DNA of 64,000 nucleotides from Thraustochytrium sp. TN22 (GCA_013306675.1 JABLUY010000014.1:226777-290776); one strand, 5' to 3'. Counted from the stretch's first letter, positions 54,858 to 64,000 are shown. The notes: generated from the letters alone by a model not told the origin. Translations and numbers: made by a program.

Positions 54858-57800
54858 TCAGCCTCCCCAGTGGAGGGAAGGGAGAGCAAAACGCTGCTGA
54901 CGGAGGATGGGAATGCGGTCTTGAGCGTCGCGCTGCATGAGAGCGCGCTGGAGAAAGGCGTCCTTGTCGGAGAGGACGCTCCCAAGGCCGCTCTCGGCAG
55001 CGGCGAGACGGCCGGGGCGGCCGCGGCGAGGCAGGACGCCAGCGTCGGTGGCGCAAATGGCCTCGTGGCGCTCGAGCACATCGGCGGAGTAGTGGCGCTC
55101 GACGAGGCGCAGCGCGCCGAGGATGGCGGACCGGTCGAGCTCGCGCACGTGCGTCGGCGGCGTTAGAGCAGAGGCGGAGGAAGCTGTCCGCAGCGCGCCG
55201 CGGCGCGAATGGGTCGTTGCCAGGACGCCAAGGCGGTTGCGCACGGCCGGGAGGAGCGCCTTGGACAGCCTGCTGCGGCCGCGCGTTTCTTTGACCAGGC
55301 CCGCAGCAGCGCCGTCTGGGGAAGCGGCGTCCTGGGCTGGGGCGTGTTCGCCGCCCATGTGAGCGGTCCCGGAAAGCGCGGCGGCCATGTCCGCGACACG
55401 TGGGCGCTCCAGACCCTGACGCTGGATGAAGGTGGGGGGAGGCGCGTGCCCAGGCGCGATGTGCGCGAGCGCATCCTCGCGCGAGTCCGGAAGGGAGCGA
55501 AAGGCGGCGCAGGCGCCGGCGAGCTGGGCCATCTCGTCCGCCGCGGTCCTGTCGACAGCCGCGAGCATGGCTGTTGCAACGCGTTTGGTAACGACCGCGG
55601 ACAGGGCGGCCAGCGCGAGCGTGGGCGCGGCGTCGACGCGGCCCATGCTCTCGCCGGGGCCGAGACGCGAGCGCTCCTCCCAGCGCCGGCGCTTGAGGCT
55701 GTACTCAAAGACACCAACCTCGCCGGAGACGATGAAGTGCGTCCAATCGGGCTCGAAGAAGGCATCGGCTTGGGAGAAGATGAAGTCGCGCGAGTAGTGC
55801 GCATAGTCGAGCTGGAAGGCGAGGGGCGCGACCGCGCAATAGTTGGGCTCAGGGCCTTGTGCACAGGAGAGCTGGCGCGTGGCCAGCACGTCGGCAATGC
55901 GCCGCTGGACGAGATCGACAGGCGCGCAGAGCGTGCCAAAGGACGCGGCCGGCAGGAGCACCACCTCCGTGTCGCAGAGCGCGTCCGCGTCGTAGAGCGC
56001 AGTTTGGTAGACCCGGTGTTGCGGGTCGAGCAGGCAGAGCTCGCCGAGCGCGCCGCCGGCGCCCACGAGGCCCAGGACGCGCGAGGGCACGGGTGAAGGC
56101 GGCTGGCGACGGCCCTGCTGCTGCTCATGCTGGCGGCGGCGGCGCAGGCGGGCGCCGCGCTCGCCCATGGCCATGCGCATGCGGACCTGGCCGCGCAGGA
56201 CGAGGTGCAGGCCCAGCACCGTGTCGCCCTCGTGCCAGAGGGACTGGCCCGCCTCGAAGCGCACGAGGCGCGCGCCGGCGAAGAGCTTGCGCTCCGCGGC
56301 CTCGCCCTGGCGCAGCGCCAAACGAGACAGCGCCGGGTTACTGGCGAAGAGCGCGCGAAGCAGGTGCGACTTCTCGTCCGTGTCGTCTGCGACGCTGTCC
56401 GTAGGGGCGAGCAGCGCGCGTACGTGGGCTGCGAGGCGCGCCGCGCGCACCAGGGCGTCCTGGTGGCGGTCGGCCCCAAGCGCAGAGAGCGCGGCGTCGG
56501 CACGTGTCGGCGCGCTGGCGTCGGCACCTCCAGCGCCTCCTGCTGCGCCGCCCTTGTTCTTCTTCTTCTTCTTTTGCTTGCCCTTGTTCTTCTTCTGCTG
56601 CTTGGCCCTGGCCTTGCGGCGCTGTGCCTTCTCCTCCTTGGCGCGCGCCCTAACGTCCGGGTCGATTTGCTGCAGGCTGGCGCGCAGAACGGCGGCCTCG
56701 GGCGGCTCGTGGGCGTGATCAAGCCTCGCTTGCGTCGCAGCGGGGAGTGACTCGCCGGCCGCCACGAGGGCCTCATAGACAGACTCGAAGGGCATGCGCC
56801 GCGTGCGGCCCTCGGTTGTGGTCGTGACAATCTCAAAGTCCTCGGCGTCCGTGGCGTCGATGCTCGTGGCGTACGTGCGCGCTCGCGGCTCCTCCAGGTC
56901 GAAGCAATGGGCGGGCGCCTCCTCGGCCTCCTCTGACCTGTCGACCGCTGGCGTGGGGCCCGCCGGGCCCGCCATGGCGAGCGCGGCCTCGGCAGCCGCG
57001 GCCTCCAGGACAGCGTCCCGTTCCAGCAGCATGCGGCGCATCTGCGGCAGCTGCTCCTGCAAGGCGAAGCGGTGCGTATAGAGGCAGACGACGCGGCCGC
57101 TGGCGATGACGGTGGCGTCCGCGAAGCGATCGTCCAGAAGCGCGTGGGCGCCCACAAAGCCGACCATGCGCGTTGCGGACGTGGCGCCCGCCTTGTCCTC
57201 CTCCGCCGAGAAGGGTTGGTGCAGGTTCGGGTCCGGGTCCTGGTCCTGGTCCTGGTCCTGCTGCAACTGGACGGCCGACCCGCGCACCACGAGGCAGAAG
57301 AGCTCCTGTCGCGCGCCCCGGCGGCAGAGCGGCTCACCGTCCTCGAGCGTGAGCACACGCATGGCGTGCAGCAGCTGCACCTGCGTCTGCGGCTCGAGCC
57401 CCGCGAGCAGCGGGACATGGCTGAGGAGCGATCGCTCGCGCGCCTCGCGCCTCAGCTGCAGCGCGCCAGGCGCCGCGGCAGCGCCCGCAAGGACGTCATC
57501 GAAGTCGTCGCCGTCAAGCTCGAGCAGGAGCGCCGACGGCGAGACGATGCGCACAGACTCTGTCTGCTCCTCGTCGCCAGACACGAGCGCGAAGCCGCCG
57601 TAGGCCTTGGGCGCCGCGTCCACGCGAAGCGCGAGCTCCGGGCCGTGGCGGTCCTCCGCGTCGGCCCTGCGCGACACGAGCGCCTCGCCTGCGCACAGCA
57701 CGAGCAGCTGGCGCGCGTCCTCGCCCTGCTTCACGAGCGCCTCGCCAAGGGCGGCCTCGCTCAGCCCGCACGCGCCGGCCAGCTCTCGCCGCAGCCTCGG

Positions 57801-58085
57801 AGGCAGGCCTCGCACGAGCGCGCTCGTCTCGCAAAGTACCTGCTCCTTGGCTCGCATTGCATCTGCTGCATCTGCGGCGCCGACTTCTGCATCGCCGGCG
57901 GCTGCATCTGCGCGAGATCTGCCGCCGCCCTCGGCTGCACTTGCGACCGCGGTGACGGCGGCCTCGAAGTGCACGTCCTGCTGCGCGGTGTGCGCGACGT
58001 CCTGCTGCAGCGGCTGCGCTCGCGCCTCGGCCGCCGCGCGCGCGGCCCGCACCAGCTCCTGCACCGTCTGCGAGCGCCCTGCCAT
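54858..58085 (-). CDS. Protein with about four cyclic-nucleotide-binding-like domains
   Basis: A 1075-residue protein without a recognised catalytic domain. Four CNB-like beta-roll regions are suggested at about residues 95-200, 220-350 (CLVVRGSAVQLQQ, then GFVGAHALLDDRFADATVIA), 595-720 (FEAGQSLWHEGDTVLGLHLV, GALGELCLLDPQHR) and 750-850 (FIVSGEVGVFEYSL, GPGESMG). A very Lys-rich stretch lies at about 482-515. The third domain has the best phosphate-binding cassette (GELCLL), but the Arg that holds the cyclic phosphate is not in its usual R-A/T context, so binding may be altered. The C-terminal 200 residues are disordered and basic. It could be a scaffold or a regulator binding a kinase subunit in trans. 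The start MAGRSQTVQELV at 58085 is chosen; in-frame ATGs lie upstream in arginine-rich sequence. Confidence 0.8.
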   Translation of the reverse strand: MAGRSQTVQELVRAARAAAEARAQPLQQDVAHTAQQDVHFEAAVTAVASAAEGGGRSRADAAAGDAEVGAADAADAMRAKEQVLCETSALVRGLPPRLRRELAGACGLSEAALGEALVKQGEDARQLLVLCAGEALVSRRADAEDRHGPELALRVDAAPKAYGGFALVSGDEEQTESVRIVSPSALLLELDGDDFDDVLAGAAAAPGALQLRREARERSLLSHVPLLAGLEPQTQVQLLHAMRVLTLEDGEPLCRRGARQELFCLVVRGSAVQLQQDQDQDQDPDPNLHQPFSAEEDKAGATSATRMVGFVGAHALLDDRFADATVIASGRVVCLYTHRFALQEQLPQMRRMLLERDAVLEAAAAEAALAMAGPAGPTPAVDRSEEAEEAPAHCFDLEEPRARTYATSIDATDAEDFEIVTTTTEGRTRRMPFESVYEALVAAGESLPAATQARLDHAHEPPEAAVLRASLQQIDPDVRARAKEEKAQRRKARAKQQKKNKGKQKKKKKNKGGAAGGAGGADASAPTRADAALSALGADRHQDALVRAARLAAHVRALLAPTDSVADDTDEKSHLLRALFASNPALSRLALRQGEAAERKLFAGARLVRFEAGQSLWHEGDTVLGLHLVLRGQVRMRMAMGERGARLRRRRQHEQQQGRRQPPSPVPSRVLGLVGAGGALGELCLLDPQHRVYQTALYDADALCDTEVVLLPAASFGTLCAPVDLVQRRIADVLATRQLSCAQGPEPNYCAVAPLAFQLDYAHYSRDFIFSQADAFFEPDWTHFIVSGEVGVFEYSLKRRRWEERSRLGPGESMGRVDAAPTLALAALSAVVTKRVATAMLAAVDRTAADEMAQLAGACAAFRSLPDSREDALAHIAPGHAPPPTFIQRQGLERPRVADMAAALSGTAHMGGEHAPAQDAASPDGAAAGLVKETRGRSRLSKALLPAVRNRLGVLATTHSRRGALRTASSASALTPPTHVRELDRSAILGALRLVERHYSADVLERHEAICATDAGVLPRRGRPGRLAAAESGLGSVLSDKDAFLQRALMQRDAQDRIPILRQQRFALPSLHWGG

Positions 58086-60130
58086 GCTCCTGGTACTTGA
58101 CGAGCGCGCCGCGCAGCCTGAGCGCGCGCGTGACAAACTCCCTTCCCGCAGCGGGCCGAGGGCGCCGGCGCGGCGGCGCCGCCGACGGCGAGCGGCCTGG
58201 CAGGGGGCGCGCGCCGCGCCGCGCCAGCGCAGCCGAGCGCAGCTGAGCGCAGCCCGAGCCCTTTTGGCTGGCGTGGCTAAATCATCATCCATCTCTCTCC
58301 GTCTCAGGCTGTCCGCGGCAGGCAGCCTCGGCCAGACAGGCAGACGTAACGCAACAATGCAGGCAGACTCGCAGACTCTCGGACTCGGACTTTGGAGCGG
58401 TAGCCTAGTGAACTCACTGGCACTACAGTGGGAGCAGGTCACGGCGGTGGCGCAAGGTGCCCCCCGGCCAACCAGCCAGCAAGGCCTAGCCTACTCACTG
58501 CAGCAAGAGAGATTCGCTCATCAGGCTCCTGCGCCGCAGCACGGATGAAGTGATTCTGACACCGTGTCATCAAGCAAGCTGCAAGGGCCAAGCGCAGCGG
58601 CAGCGCGCGCTGGCTGGAAGCAGCGCGCGCCAACTTCTGGACCAGCCTGTCGTGAATGTTCGCAAGCGCTACTACCACCTCTAAACCCCACCACAAACTT
58701 GCCTCTGCTGACTGACTCAGCTGCATGCCTGCCAGTGCCGTACCGGTGCCTGCCTGCCTGTGGCTGCAAAACCCGCGCAGTCGCAGCACCGGTCGCAGCC
58801 GCGGCGCCCTCCGCAGCCGAGACAGTCGCAGAACAGCCGCACTGCACTGTTCCTGCAGGCTCACCGTGTTTTCGTCCTCCAAAACCGAGGGCCTCCGAGG
58901 GCCTCGGAAACCAGACCAGAATCTTCGCGGCCTCGCCACGCCAGGCCGGCGCGATCCTCGGCCGCGCCACCCTTTCGCGGCCGCCGCGAGTAGAGGCGCG
59001 AGCAGCCGCCGCCCAGGGTGCCTCGCCGCGCCGCCACCCTCGCGAACCCGAGCTCCAGCTTGCGCTTGTTCACCTCCTCCGCCACCACCCGCGCGCCCGT
59101 GACCGCACGCGCCGCGCACCGGGACGCGCTGCCCGGGTCCCCAACGCCTCTCCGGTCCCTCATCCCGGTACCGCAGCGGTCGTGGCCTCTCCCCTCCTGC
59201 CCCGCCGGGGCTTCTTCCCCGCGCCGGCGGGCCCGCGCCCGCGCGCGTGCCGCCGGCGGAACCGGCGCAACCCGGGGGGGCCGCGGGGGCGTCCGCGCGC
59301 GCGGCGCGGGGCGCGCCCGGGTCCGGTGCGGGCGGCGGGGCGCGGCAGGCAGCGACCGCGCGCAGCGGACCCGGACGCACTTCGCCTGAAGGAGATAGCA
59401 CAACTACAAGGACCAGCCCGAGGAGGCCGCGGACCCGGACGCCGCCGAGCTCGAGCTGGGCGGCGGCGCGCGCGCGGCAGACCCGGAGCGAGCGCGGCGC
59501 CGAGCGCGCGGCCAGGCCAGGCCAGGCCAGCGGCGGCGGGCGCGGGCGCGCGGGCGGCCAGGCGGCGCGCGGCCGGCGAGAGAGAGGCGAGAGAGGCGAG
59601 CGAGGCGAGGCAGGCAGGCGAGGCGGGCGAGGCGAGCGCGCGCACGCGCCCGCGACGGCGGAGGCGCGCGCGGCGCGCGCAGAGCGGAGCAGGCGAGGCG
59701 GAGCAGGCCGCGCAGCGAGGCGGCGCAGCGGCCGAGCGCGCGAGCTCGGGCTGGTCGCGCGCGAGCCGCGGCAGCGAGCGAGCGAGCGAGCGAGCCAGGC
59801 AGGCAGGCAGCCAGGCGGCATCGAGCCATTCATCCATCCATTCATCCATCCAGTCCCGCGTGGTCCATTTGCGGCGCGGCGCGCGCGGCGAGGGCGCGGG
59901 CGTGAGGCGCAGCGGCGGCGCGGCGGCGGCGCGGCGGCGCGGCGGCGGCGAGGGCGCGGCCGCGCGAGCGGAGGAGGAGGAGGGCGGAAGGCGAAGGCGG
60001 AGGCGCCCGGCACCCGCACCGACTGCAGCTCCTCGTTCGTTCAGCCGGGCGGGCGACAGTCGCGAGCTGGCGCTGGCGCACGCGGCCGCGCGGCACGCGC
60101 AGACAGACAGAGAGACAGACAGAGGCAGAC
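58086..60130. other. Long GC-rich, repeat-laden region between CNB gene and WW-J-PH gene
   Basis: About 2 kb between divergent genes. From 59,160 on it is extremely GC-rich with microsatellite-like runs: GGCGA-type at about 59585-59640, GCGA at about 59776-59800, CAGG at about 59800-59816, ATCC at about 59825-59850, and GGC at about 59909-59950. Long open frames on both strands are Arg/Ala/Pro-rich artefacts. No gene was supported. Confidence 0.55.
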
Positions 60131-62593
60131 ATGGCGGCGCCGGCGCGCGAGGCGGGCGAGCCGCCGAGCACGTCGCCGCGCATCAAGGCGAGCAAGGAGG
60201 GCCTGCCGCCCGGGTGGTATCGCGGGCTGGACCCCACGTACCAGCGGCCGTACTACTTCAACAAGAAGACGCGGCGCAGCACGTGGACGCGGCCGGCGTC
60301 GGCCGACAAGCCGGTGAGCCTGCTGGGCCCCAAGGAGGAGGAGGGCGGCGTGGACGATGCGTACACGCAGCTGACGTCCGGCAGCAGCGCCGAGTGCAAG
60401 GAGGCCTCGCAGGAGCCGGCGCCCAGGGCCAAGGGCGCGGCGGCCGCGGCGGCCGCCGGCACCCAGGGCGTTTATGAGCGCAACCGGCTGGCGCCCGCCG
60501 CAGTGGCGCCCTCGCCCTCGGTCGAGCCGCCGCGCGCGCCAGACGTAGCCGCCGCGGGCGCTGCCGGCAGCGGCAAGCCCCGCGCCACCTGGATCGAGGT
60601 GTACTCGCCTCAGCACAAGCGCACGTACTTTTTCAACCGGCGCACCAAGGAGTCGCGCTGGACCAAGCCGCACGAGATGCTGGAGGCCGACGCCGGCGCC
60701 GACCTCATGCTGCTGCAGAACCGCGCCGACTCGGCGGGTGGCGGCGGCGGCGGTGATCACGCGTCCTCGTCCAACGGGTCGTCGGCAGGGGCCGCCGGCG
60801 AGGTGCCCGCGCTGCGGACGGCCTGGGGCGAGATCGAGGAGGCGCGCCGTCAGCTGCAGCGCGAGCGCGAGCAGCACATGCATCGACTCAAGGCCGAGTG
60901 GAAGGTGCTGCAGGCGCAGATCCAGGAGCTGCGCGAGCTCACCCTGCAGTCCAGCTTCGCGCCCTCGGCACGCCCGCGCGACGCCATGGGCGCCGCCGCC
61001 GGCGCACTCCTCTATGAGGAGGCCGGCGCGGGCCCGGGCGCTGCCAGCCCCGCCGTGGAGGCGCGCAAGGCGGCGGCGTCCGAGCAGCAGCCCGCGCTGG
61101 GCGGCGGCGGCGGCGGCGCCACCCCCGCCGAGTCCAGCGGTCCCATGGGCTTCGTCATGATGCCACCGGCGCCTAGCGGCGCCTCTTCCCCTGGCGCTGC
61201 CTCGGGCGCGGACGCCGCCAGTGGGCCGGGCTTCGGCGCGGACCTGGCCGGTGTGGCACGGCCGCCGGCGTCGGCGAGCGGCGCCGCCGGCGCCAGCTTC
61301 CGCAGCAGCGACGAAGACCTGGGTGCCGGCTCCTACACGGCTGGCCTGCTCACGGAGCTGGAGGAGTACGCCGACAGCCTGCTGGAGCGGCGGCAGAGCA
61401 TCCACATGCTGCAGGGCCGCGCGCGCGCCGGCTCGGACCTGTCTGAATTCGACAAGGACGCCTACATCGCCGAAGTGCTCCAGAGCTTCGGCAACGGCGC
61501 CGCGCCCAAGGGCCCGCGCCCGGGCGCTGCCATCTTCGAGAACGGCGCCAACACCGATACGGTCATTCCGTACCCGACGGAGATTGACGAGGAGCAAAAG
61601 GAGGTGGACGCCCAGCTCAAGGCTGTCCAGGCAGAGGCCGAAGCCGTTGGCAAGGCGCACCGCGAGGTGCGCGAGCTCGAGGAAGGCTGCTACTACAAGC
61701 TGCTCGAGGTCGAGCCAGAGGCATCGGCAGGCCAGCTAAAAAAGGCCTACCACAAGGCCATGATGAAGTTTCACCCGGACAAGTTCAAGGGCAATGATGA
61801 GGAGCGCGAGGAGGCGCAGAAGCGCTCCACCCAGATTGGCCAGGCCTACCAGTGCCTGTCGGACCCGTGGGAGCGCAAGCTCTACGACCGCATGGGCCTG
61901 AAACAGTACAAGGTCCACGCCTCGGTCGTCCAGTCCTTTATCAACTTCATCGTCTCCGGCACGTCCATTCGCAAGCACCCGCACTCGCGCAAGCGGTACG
62001 GCTGGAAGTTCCTCGACCGCCAGTTCGTGCACAAGCGCCAGTTCTGGCTCAGCACCGAGCACGACTTTCTCAACATCGCAAAGAAGCGCAACCTCGAGCC
62101 AACCGAGTCCGAGCTCGAGCACATGAAGCGCATCGACGTCAAGTCCGTCAAAAACATCACCAAGGGCATCCAGACCGAGGCCTTTGAAGCCACCGGCAGC
62201 TACCGCCGCGAACACAAGTACCTCTCCATCCACACGCAGGACCGCTCCTACGACCTCGAGGCGCCCGACCACCGCCAGCGCGAGTTCCTCTTCTCCCGCC
62301 TCACGCTCCTCATTATCCACCTTCAGAAGAACGAGGAATGGTTCGAGCGCTTCTACGCCGAGCGCAACCCCAAGAAGTCTGCGCGCCGGAAGCGCCAGAA
62401 GCCTGCCTCCGGCCGCGCCCCGCCCCCGCCTGGCGACCCGCGCCTGTCGCGCTCCAAGTCTGCCGGGCCCTCCGGCGGCTTCAACAATGCAGACCAGCCC
62501 CAGCGCCGGCGCAGTAGTGCCGCCGGCGTCGGCGGCAGCGCACGCAACCTGGGCGAAGGACCCGCCAGCGGCGACGCCTCGGACGGCGAGTGA
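60131..62593 (+). CDS. WW-WW-coiled coil-J-domain-PH-like protein
   Basis: An 820-residue multidomain adaptor. WW1 (about 26-57, LPPGWYRGLDPTYQRPYYF, ending TWTRP) and WW2 (about 151-185, ATWIEVYSPQHKRTYFF, ending RWTKP) bind proline-rich ligands. An Arg/Glu-rich coiled coil spans about 227-272. A complete J domain (about 518-590) has YYKLLEVEPEASAGQLKKAY and an intact H548-P549-D550, so it should activate Hsp70 ATPase. A PLC-type PH-like domain (about 665-745) has NITKGIQTEAFE, YLSIHTQDRSYDLEA and a final helix ending WFERFY. The C-terminus is Arg/Ser/Pro-rich. The J and PH-like parts are paralogous to the 45 kb gene. ATG at 60131, right after a purine-rich leader. It may recruit Hsc70 to membranes or to proline-rich partners, in the manner of auxilin; this is inference. 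Confidence 0.9.
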   Translation: MAAPAREAGEPPSTSPRIKASKEGLPPGWYRGLDPTYQRPYYFNKKTRRSTWTRPASADKPVSLLGPKEEEGGVDDAYTQLTSGSSAECKEASQEPAPRAKGAAAAAAAGTQGVYERNRLAPAAVAPSPSVEPPRAPDVAAAGAAGSGKPRATWIEVYSPQHKRTYFFNRRTKESRWTKPHEMLEADAGADLMLLQNRADSAGGGGGGDHASSSNGSSAGAAGEVPALRTAWGEIEEARRQLQREREQHMHRLKAEWKVLQAQIQELRELTLQSSFAPSARPRDAMGAAAGALLYEEAGAGPGAASPAVEARKAAASEQQPALGGGGGGATPAESSGPMGFVMMPPAPSGASSPGAASGADAASGPGFGADLAGVARPPASASGAAGASFRSSDEDLGAGSYTAGLLTELEEYADSLLERRQSIHMLQGRARAGSDLSEFDKDAYIAEVLQSFGNGAAPKGPRPGAAIFENGANTDTVIPYPTEIDEEQKEVDAQLKAVQAEAEAVGKAHREVRELEEGCYYKLLEVEPEASAGQLKKAYHKAMMKFHPDKFKGNDEEREEAQKRSTQIGQAYQCLSDPWERKLYDRMGLKQYKVHASVVQSFINFIVSGTSIRKHPHSRKRYGWKFLDRQFVHKRQFWLSTEHDFLNIAKKRNLEPTESELEHMKRIDVKSVKNITKGIQTEAFEATGSYRREHKYLSIHTQDRSYDLEAPDHRQREFLFSRLTLLIIHLQKNEEWFERFYAERNPKKSARRKRQKPASGRAPPPPGDPRLSRSKSAGPSGGFNNADQPQRRRSSAAGVGGSARNLGEGPASGDASDGE

Positions 62594-63070
62594 ACAACAA
62601 GGGCCACAGCGCGGCCGACTCCATCAGCAGGATGAGGATGCCTTTCAGCGAGTGACATAGCAGCATGCTGCTGAGCAGCAGCAGCAATCCAAAGTACGGT
62701 GTGATATCGAAATGATGATCCATAATTGCGAGAGGAAGGCTGGGATGATGACACGGCGCGCTCGCACTCAAGGTGTTGTTACCGGGGCCGACAAGAAGGC
62801 GCAGTGTATCGCTATTGGTGGTACCGTGCAGGGCAGCCACACGAATGTGACTGCCTGCCCCAGGGCCGCAGCTGGAGCCTGTTACCTGAATGACTGCTCA
62901 GCCCGGGCAGGCCATGCTGGTCTCACCGCTTGCCTCACCCGGCCTGCCACCCAGCCTGATGCCAACGAAGTCAGGGCTCGCTCAAAGTTAAAAGTGCTAA
63001 CGTTCCAGCAGAAGTTGTAGACGTGGTCGTACAACGTGCCTGTGTGGCTGCTCGTCCGGCGATGGCGACT
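62594..63070. other. Spacer after the WW-J-PH gene
   Basis: About 480 bp of 3' flank; no coding sequence was recognised before the RCC1 relic. Confidence 0.6.
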
Positions 63071-63270
63071 GTCGTCCTCTCTCACGGCACAGCCGTTGCC
63101 AGCACCGACATCCAAGGTGCGCGCGACCAGCGAGCTTGCACCGCTCAGCAGGGACGGACGTGACGTCGGTCGAGGCTTTCGACCCGCCGCCAAGACTGTG
63201 GTGGCCGTTCGCGCCCCAGCAGAAGAATTGCCTGTCTCCGTCCACATGGCACGCAAAGCCATCGTCCGCG
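63071..63270 (-). pseudogene. Frameshifted RCC1-repeat fragment
   Basis: On the minus strand one frame reads DDGFACHVDGDRQFFCWG and GGGSKASTDVTSVPA down to about 63149. A second frame immediately continues with SLVARTLDVGAGNGCAVRED (about 63142-63071). The spacing of CWG to GAGNGCAV is that of one RCC1 beta-propeller repeat, so the two pieces fit a single reading frame broken by one small indel near 63145. No ATG start and no further repeats are seen. It is either a relic, an exon of a gene not resolved here, or a sequencing error in a real gene. Confidence 0.5.
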
Positions 63271-63580
63271 ACCGGGCCTGGCGCCGCCGCATCAAGAAAA
63301 GCGAGCGATGCTGGCACGATGGCAACACGAAATACGTGCGCCACAACCTTTCGCACGCACGCACGTCAGTCTAACCCATCACTTGGCGATGACCAGCAAG
63401 CAGCTCACCGAAGCACGACCGGTCCAAGTCCAAACTAGCAGATGGACTCTCGCATGAAATGAGGCTTCTGCAAGAAATCAGCCAGGTAGGCCCCTTCGCG
63501 TGTGAAGTCCAAGGTTGGACGTCAAAGGTTGGGGAGATGCCTAGGCCCGGGTCCACCGCAAAATATGTTCGATTACTGAC

Positions 63581-64000
63581 CTACTCGAACGCATGAAGCA
63601 CATGAACCATCCCACCTCGGTCCCCCAGCACCACAAGGTCCCCGACCTGGAGGGAAGTGGGCCGGAGGGAAATGGACGTGAGCATCGCGGCGTCAGTGGT
63701 GAAGCCTACACCATCGCTAAGCTTTACATGCGTGCCACCTTCTACTGTCGCTGGCACCGGGGTAGTCCTACTGAAGCTCTGGAGTTCACCGGAATCCAGC
63801 GCCTCGCCCGTCGCCGCGTCCCAGGTCCGCACCGAACCGTCCAAAGAGCCGGACACGATGCGATTCCCTTGCACCGCGACGCTCCAAACCAGGCTAGAGT
63901 GGCCCTCCAGAACATGCTCCAGCTCGCCCGTCGCCGCGTTCCAGGTCCGCACCGAACGGTCTGATGAGCCGGACACGATGCGATCCCCTTGCACCGCGAC
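63581..64000 (-). CDS. WD40-repeat protein, 3' end only
   Basis: The last 139 codons of a gene whose 5' part lies beyond the window. Two near-identical WD40 repeats are visible (VQGDRIVSGSSDRSVRTWNA, then TGELEHVLEGHSSLVWSVAV and VQGNRIVSGSLDGSVRTWDA), followed by about 70 residues that are not clearly WD40 and probably close the propeller. The high identity between repeats, at DNA level also, suggests recent repeat duplication, as in the bacterial-like or NACHT-associated WD40 arrays. Function cannot be assigned from this end alone. Confidence 0.85.
   Translation of the reverse strand, partial: VAVQGDRIVSGSSDRSVRTWNAATGELEHVLEGHSSLVWSVAVQGNRIVSGSLDGSVRTWDAATGEALDSGELQSFSRTTPVPATVEGGTHVKLSDGVGFTTDAAMLTSISLRPTSLQVGDLVVLGDRGGMVHVLHAFE

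Noticed and set aside
58439-60019. 526-codon frame on the minus strand upstream of the CNB gene
   Set aside because: Arg/Ala/Pro-rich low-complexity sequence with no domain, across a microsatellite-rich GC island.
1-64000. tRNA, rRNA or transposase genes
   Set aside because: A reading for T-loop-like GGTTCGA motifs with matching stems, rRNA signatures and transposase or reverse-transcriptase motifs found none that held up; this was by eye and a tRNA scan would be decisive.

Overview
The window is nuclear DNA from a GC-rich, gene-dense, intron-poor unicellular eukaryote. The eukaryotic calls rest on a GLFG nucleoporin, a WD40-bromodomain protein, a NASP histone chaperone, ribosomal protein S29, DGAT2, SPX and DRAM domains, and one gene with three short GT-AG introns and CTAAC/CTGAC-like branch points. 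Long uninterrupted reading frames (one of 2915 codons), long Gln and Ala tracts, a fused IGPS-PRAI tryptophan enzyme, a BT1-family transporter and a eukaryotic hybrid histidine kinase together suggest a stramenopile, perhaps a thraustochytrid-like protist or an intron-poor alga. That placement is inference and is not proven by anything in the window.

Layout. 1-2.9 kb: no supportable gene. 2.9-6 kb: an AGC-like kinase (K1) and a convergent DGAT2. 6.9-19 kb: NUP58, then, divergently, a very large BRWD/PHIP-like chromatin reader. 19-26 kb: ureG, an anchored PRPP synthetase-like protein, RPS29 (54 residues) and the IGPS-PRAI fusion. 26.5-29 kb: two tandem-repeat blocks and NASP, whose last codons and stop are copied several times downstream. 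29.5-33.4 kb: a four-exon HAD phosphatase and an SPX-DRAM fusion. 33.8-44 kb: three more kinases of the K1 family (K2, K3, K4), with a 1485-residue multi-PAS hybrid histidine kinase between K3 and K4. 44.8-54 kb: a J-domain/PH-like protein, a BT1 transporter, a tandem GST_N protein and a CK1-clan kinase. 54.8-64 kb: a protein with about four cyclic-nucleotide-binding-like domains, a WW-WW-J-PH protein related to the 45 kb J protein, a frameshifted RCC1 relic, and the 3' end of a WD40 gene that leaves the window.

There is no operon logic. Genes are single units, often in divergent pairs sharing 0.3-1.3 kb. The themes are signalling (four HGD kinases, a CK1-clan kinase, histidine kinase, cyclic-nucleotide-like and SPX domains), nuclear and chromatin functions (NUP58, BRWD, NASP) and core metabolism (triacylglycerol, tryptophan, PRPP, urease maturation). 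G-rich CGG-type repeats lie just upstream of several start codons. The most unusual items are the SPX-DRAM fusion, the local family of non-RD HGD kinases, the two J-PH proteins, and the copied NASP 3' end. Starts were chosen as the first ATG supported by homology; several open frames extend further upstream only through non-ATG codons. No tRNA, rRNA, CRISPR array or transposase gene was recognised.
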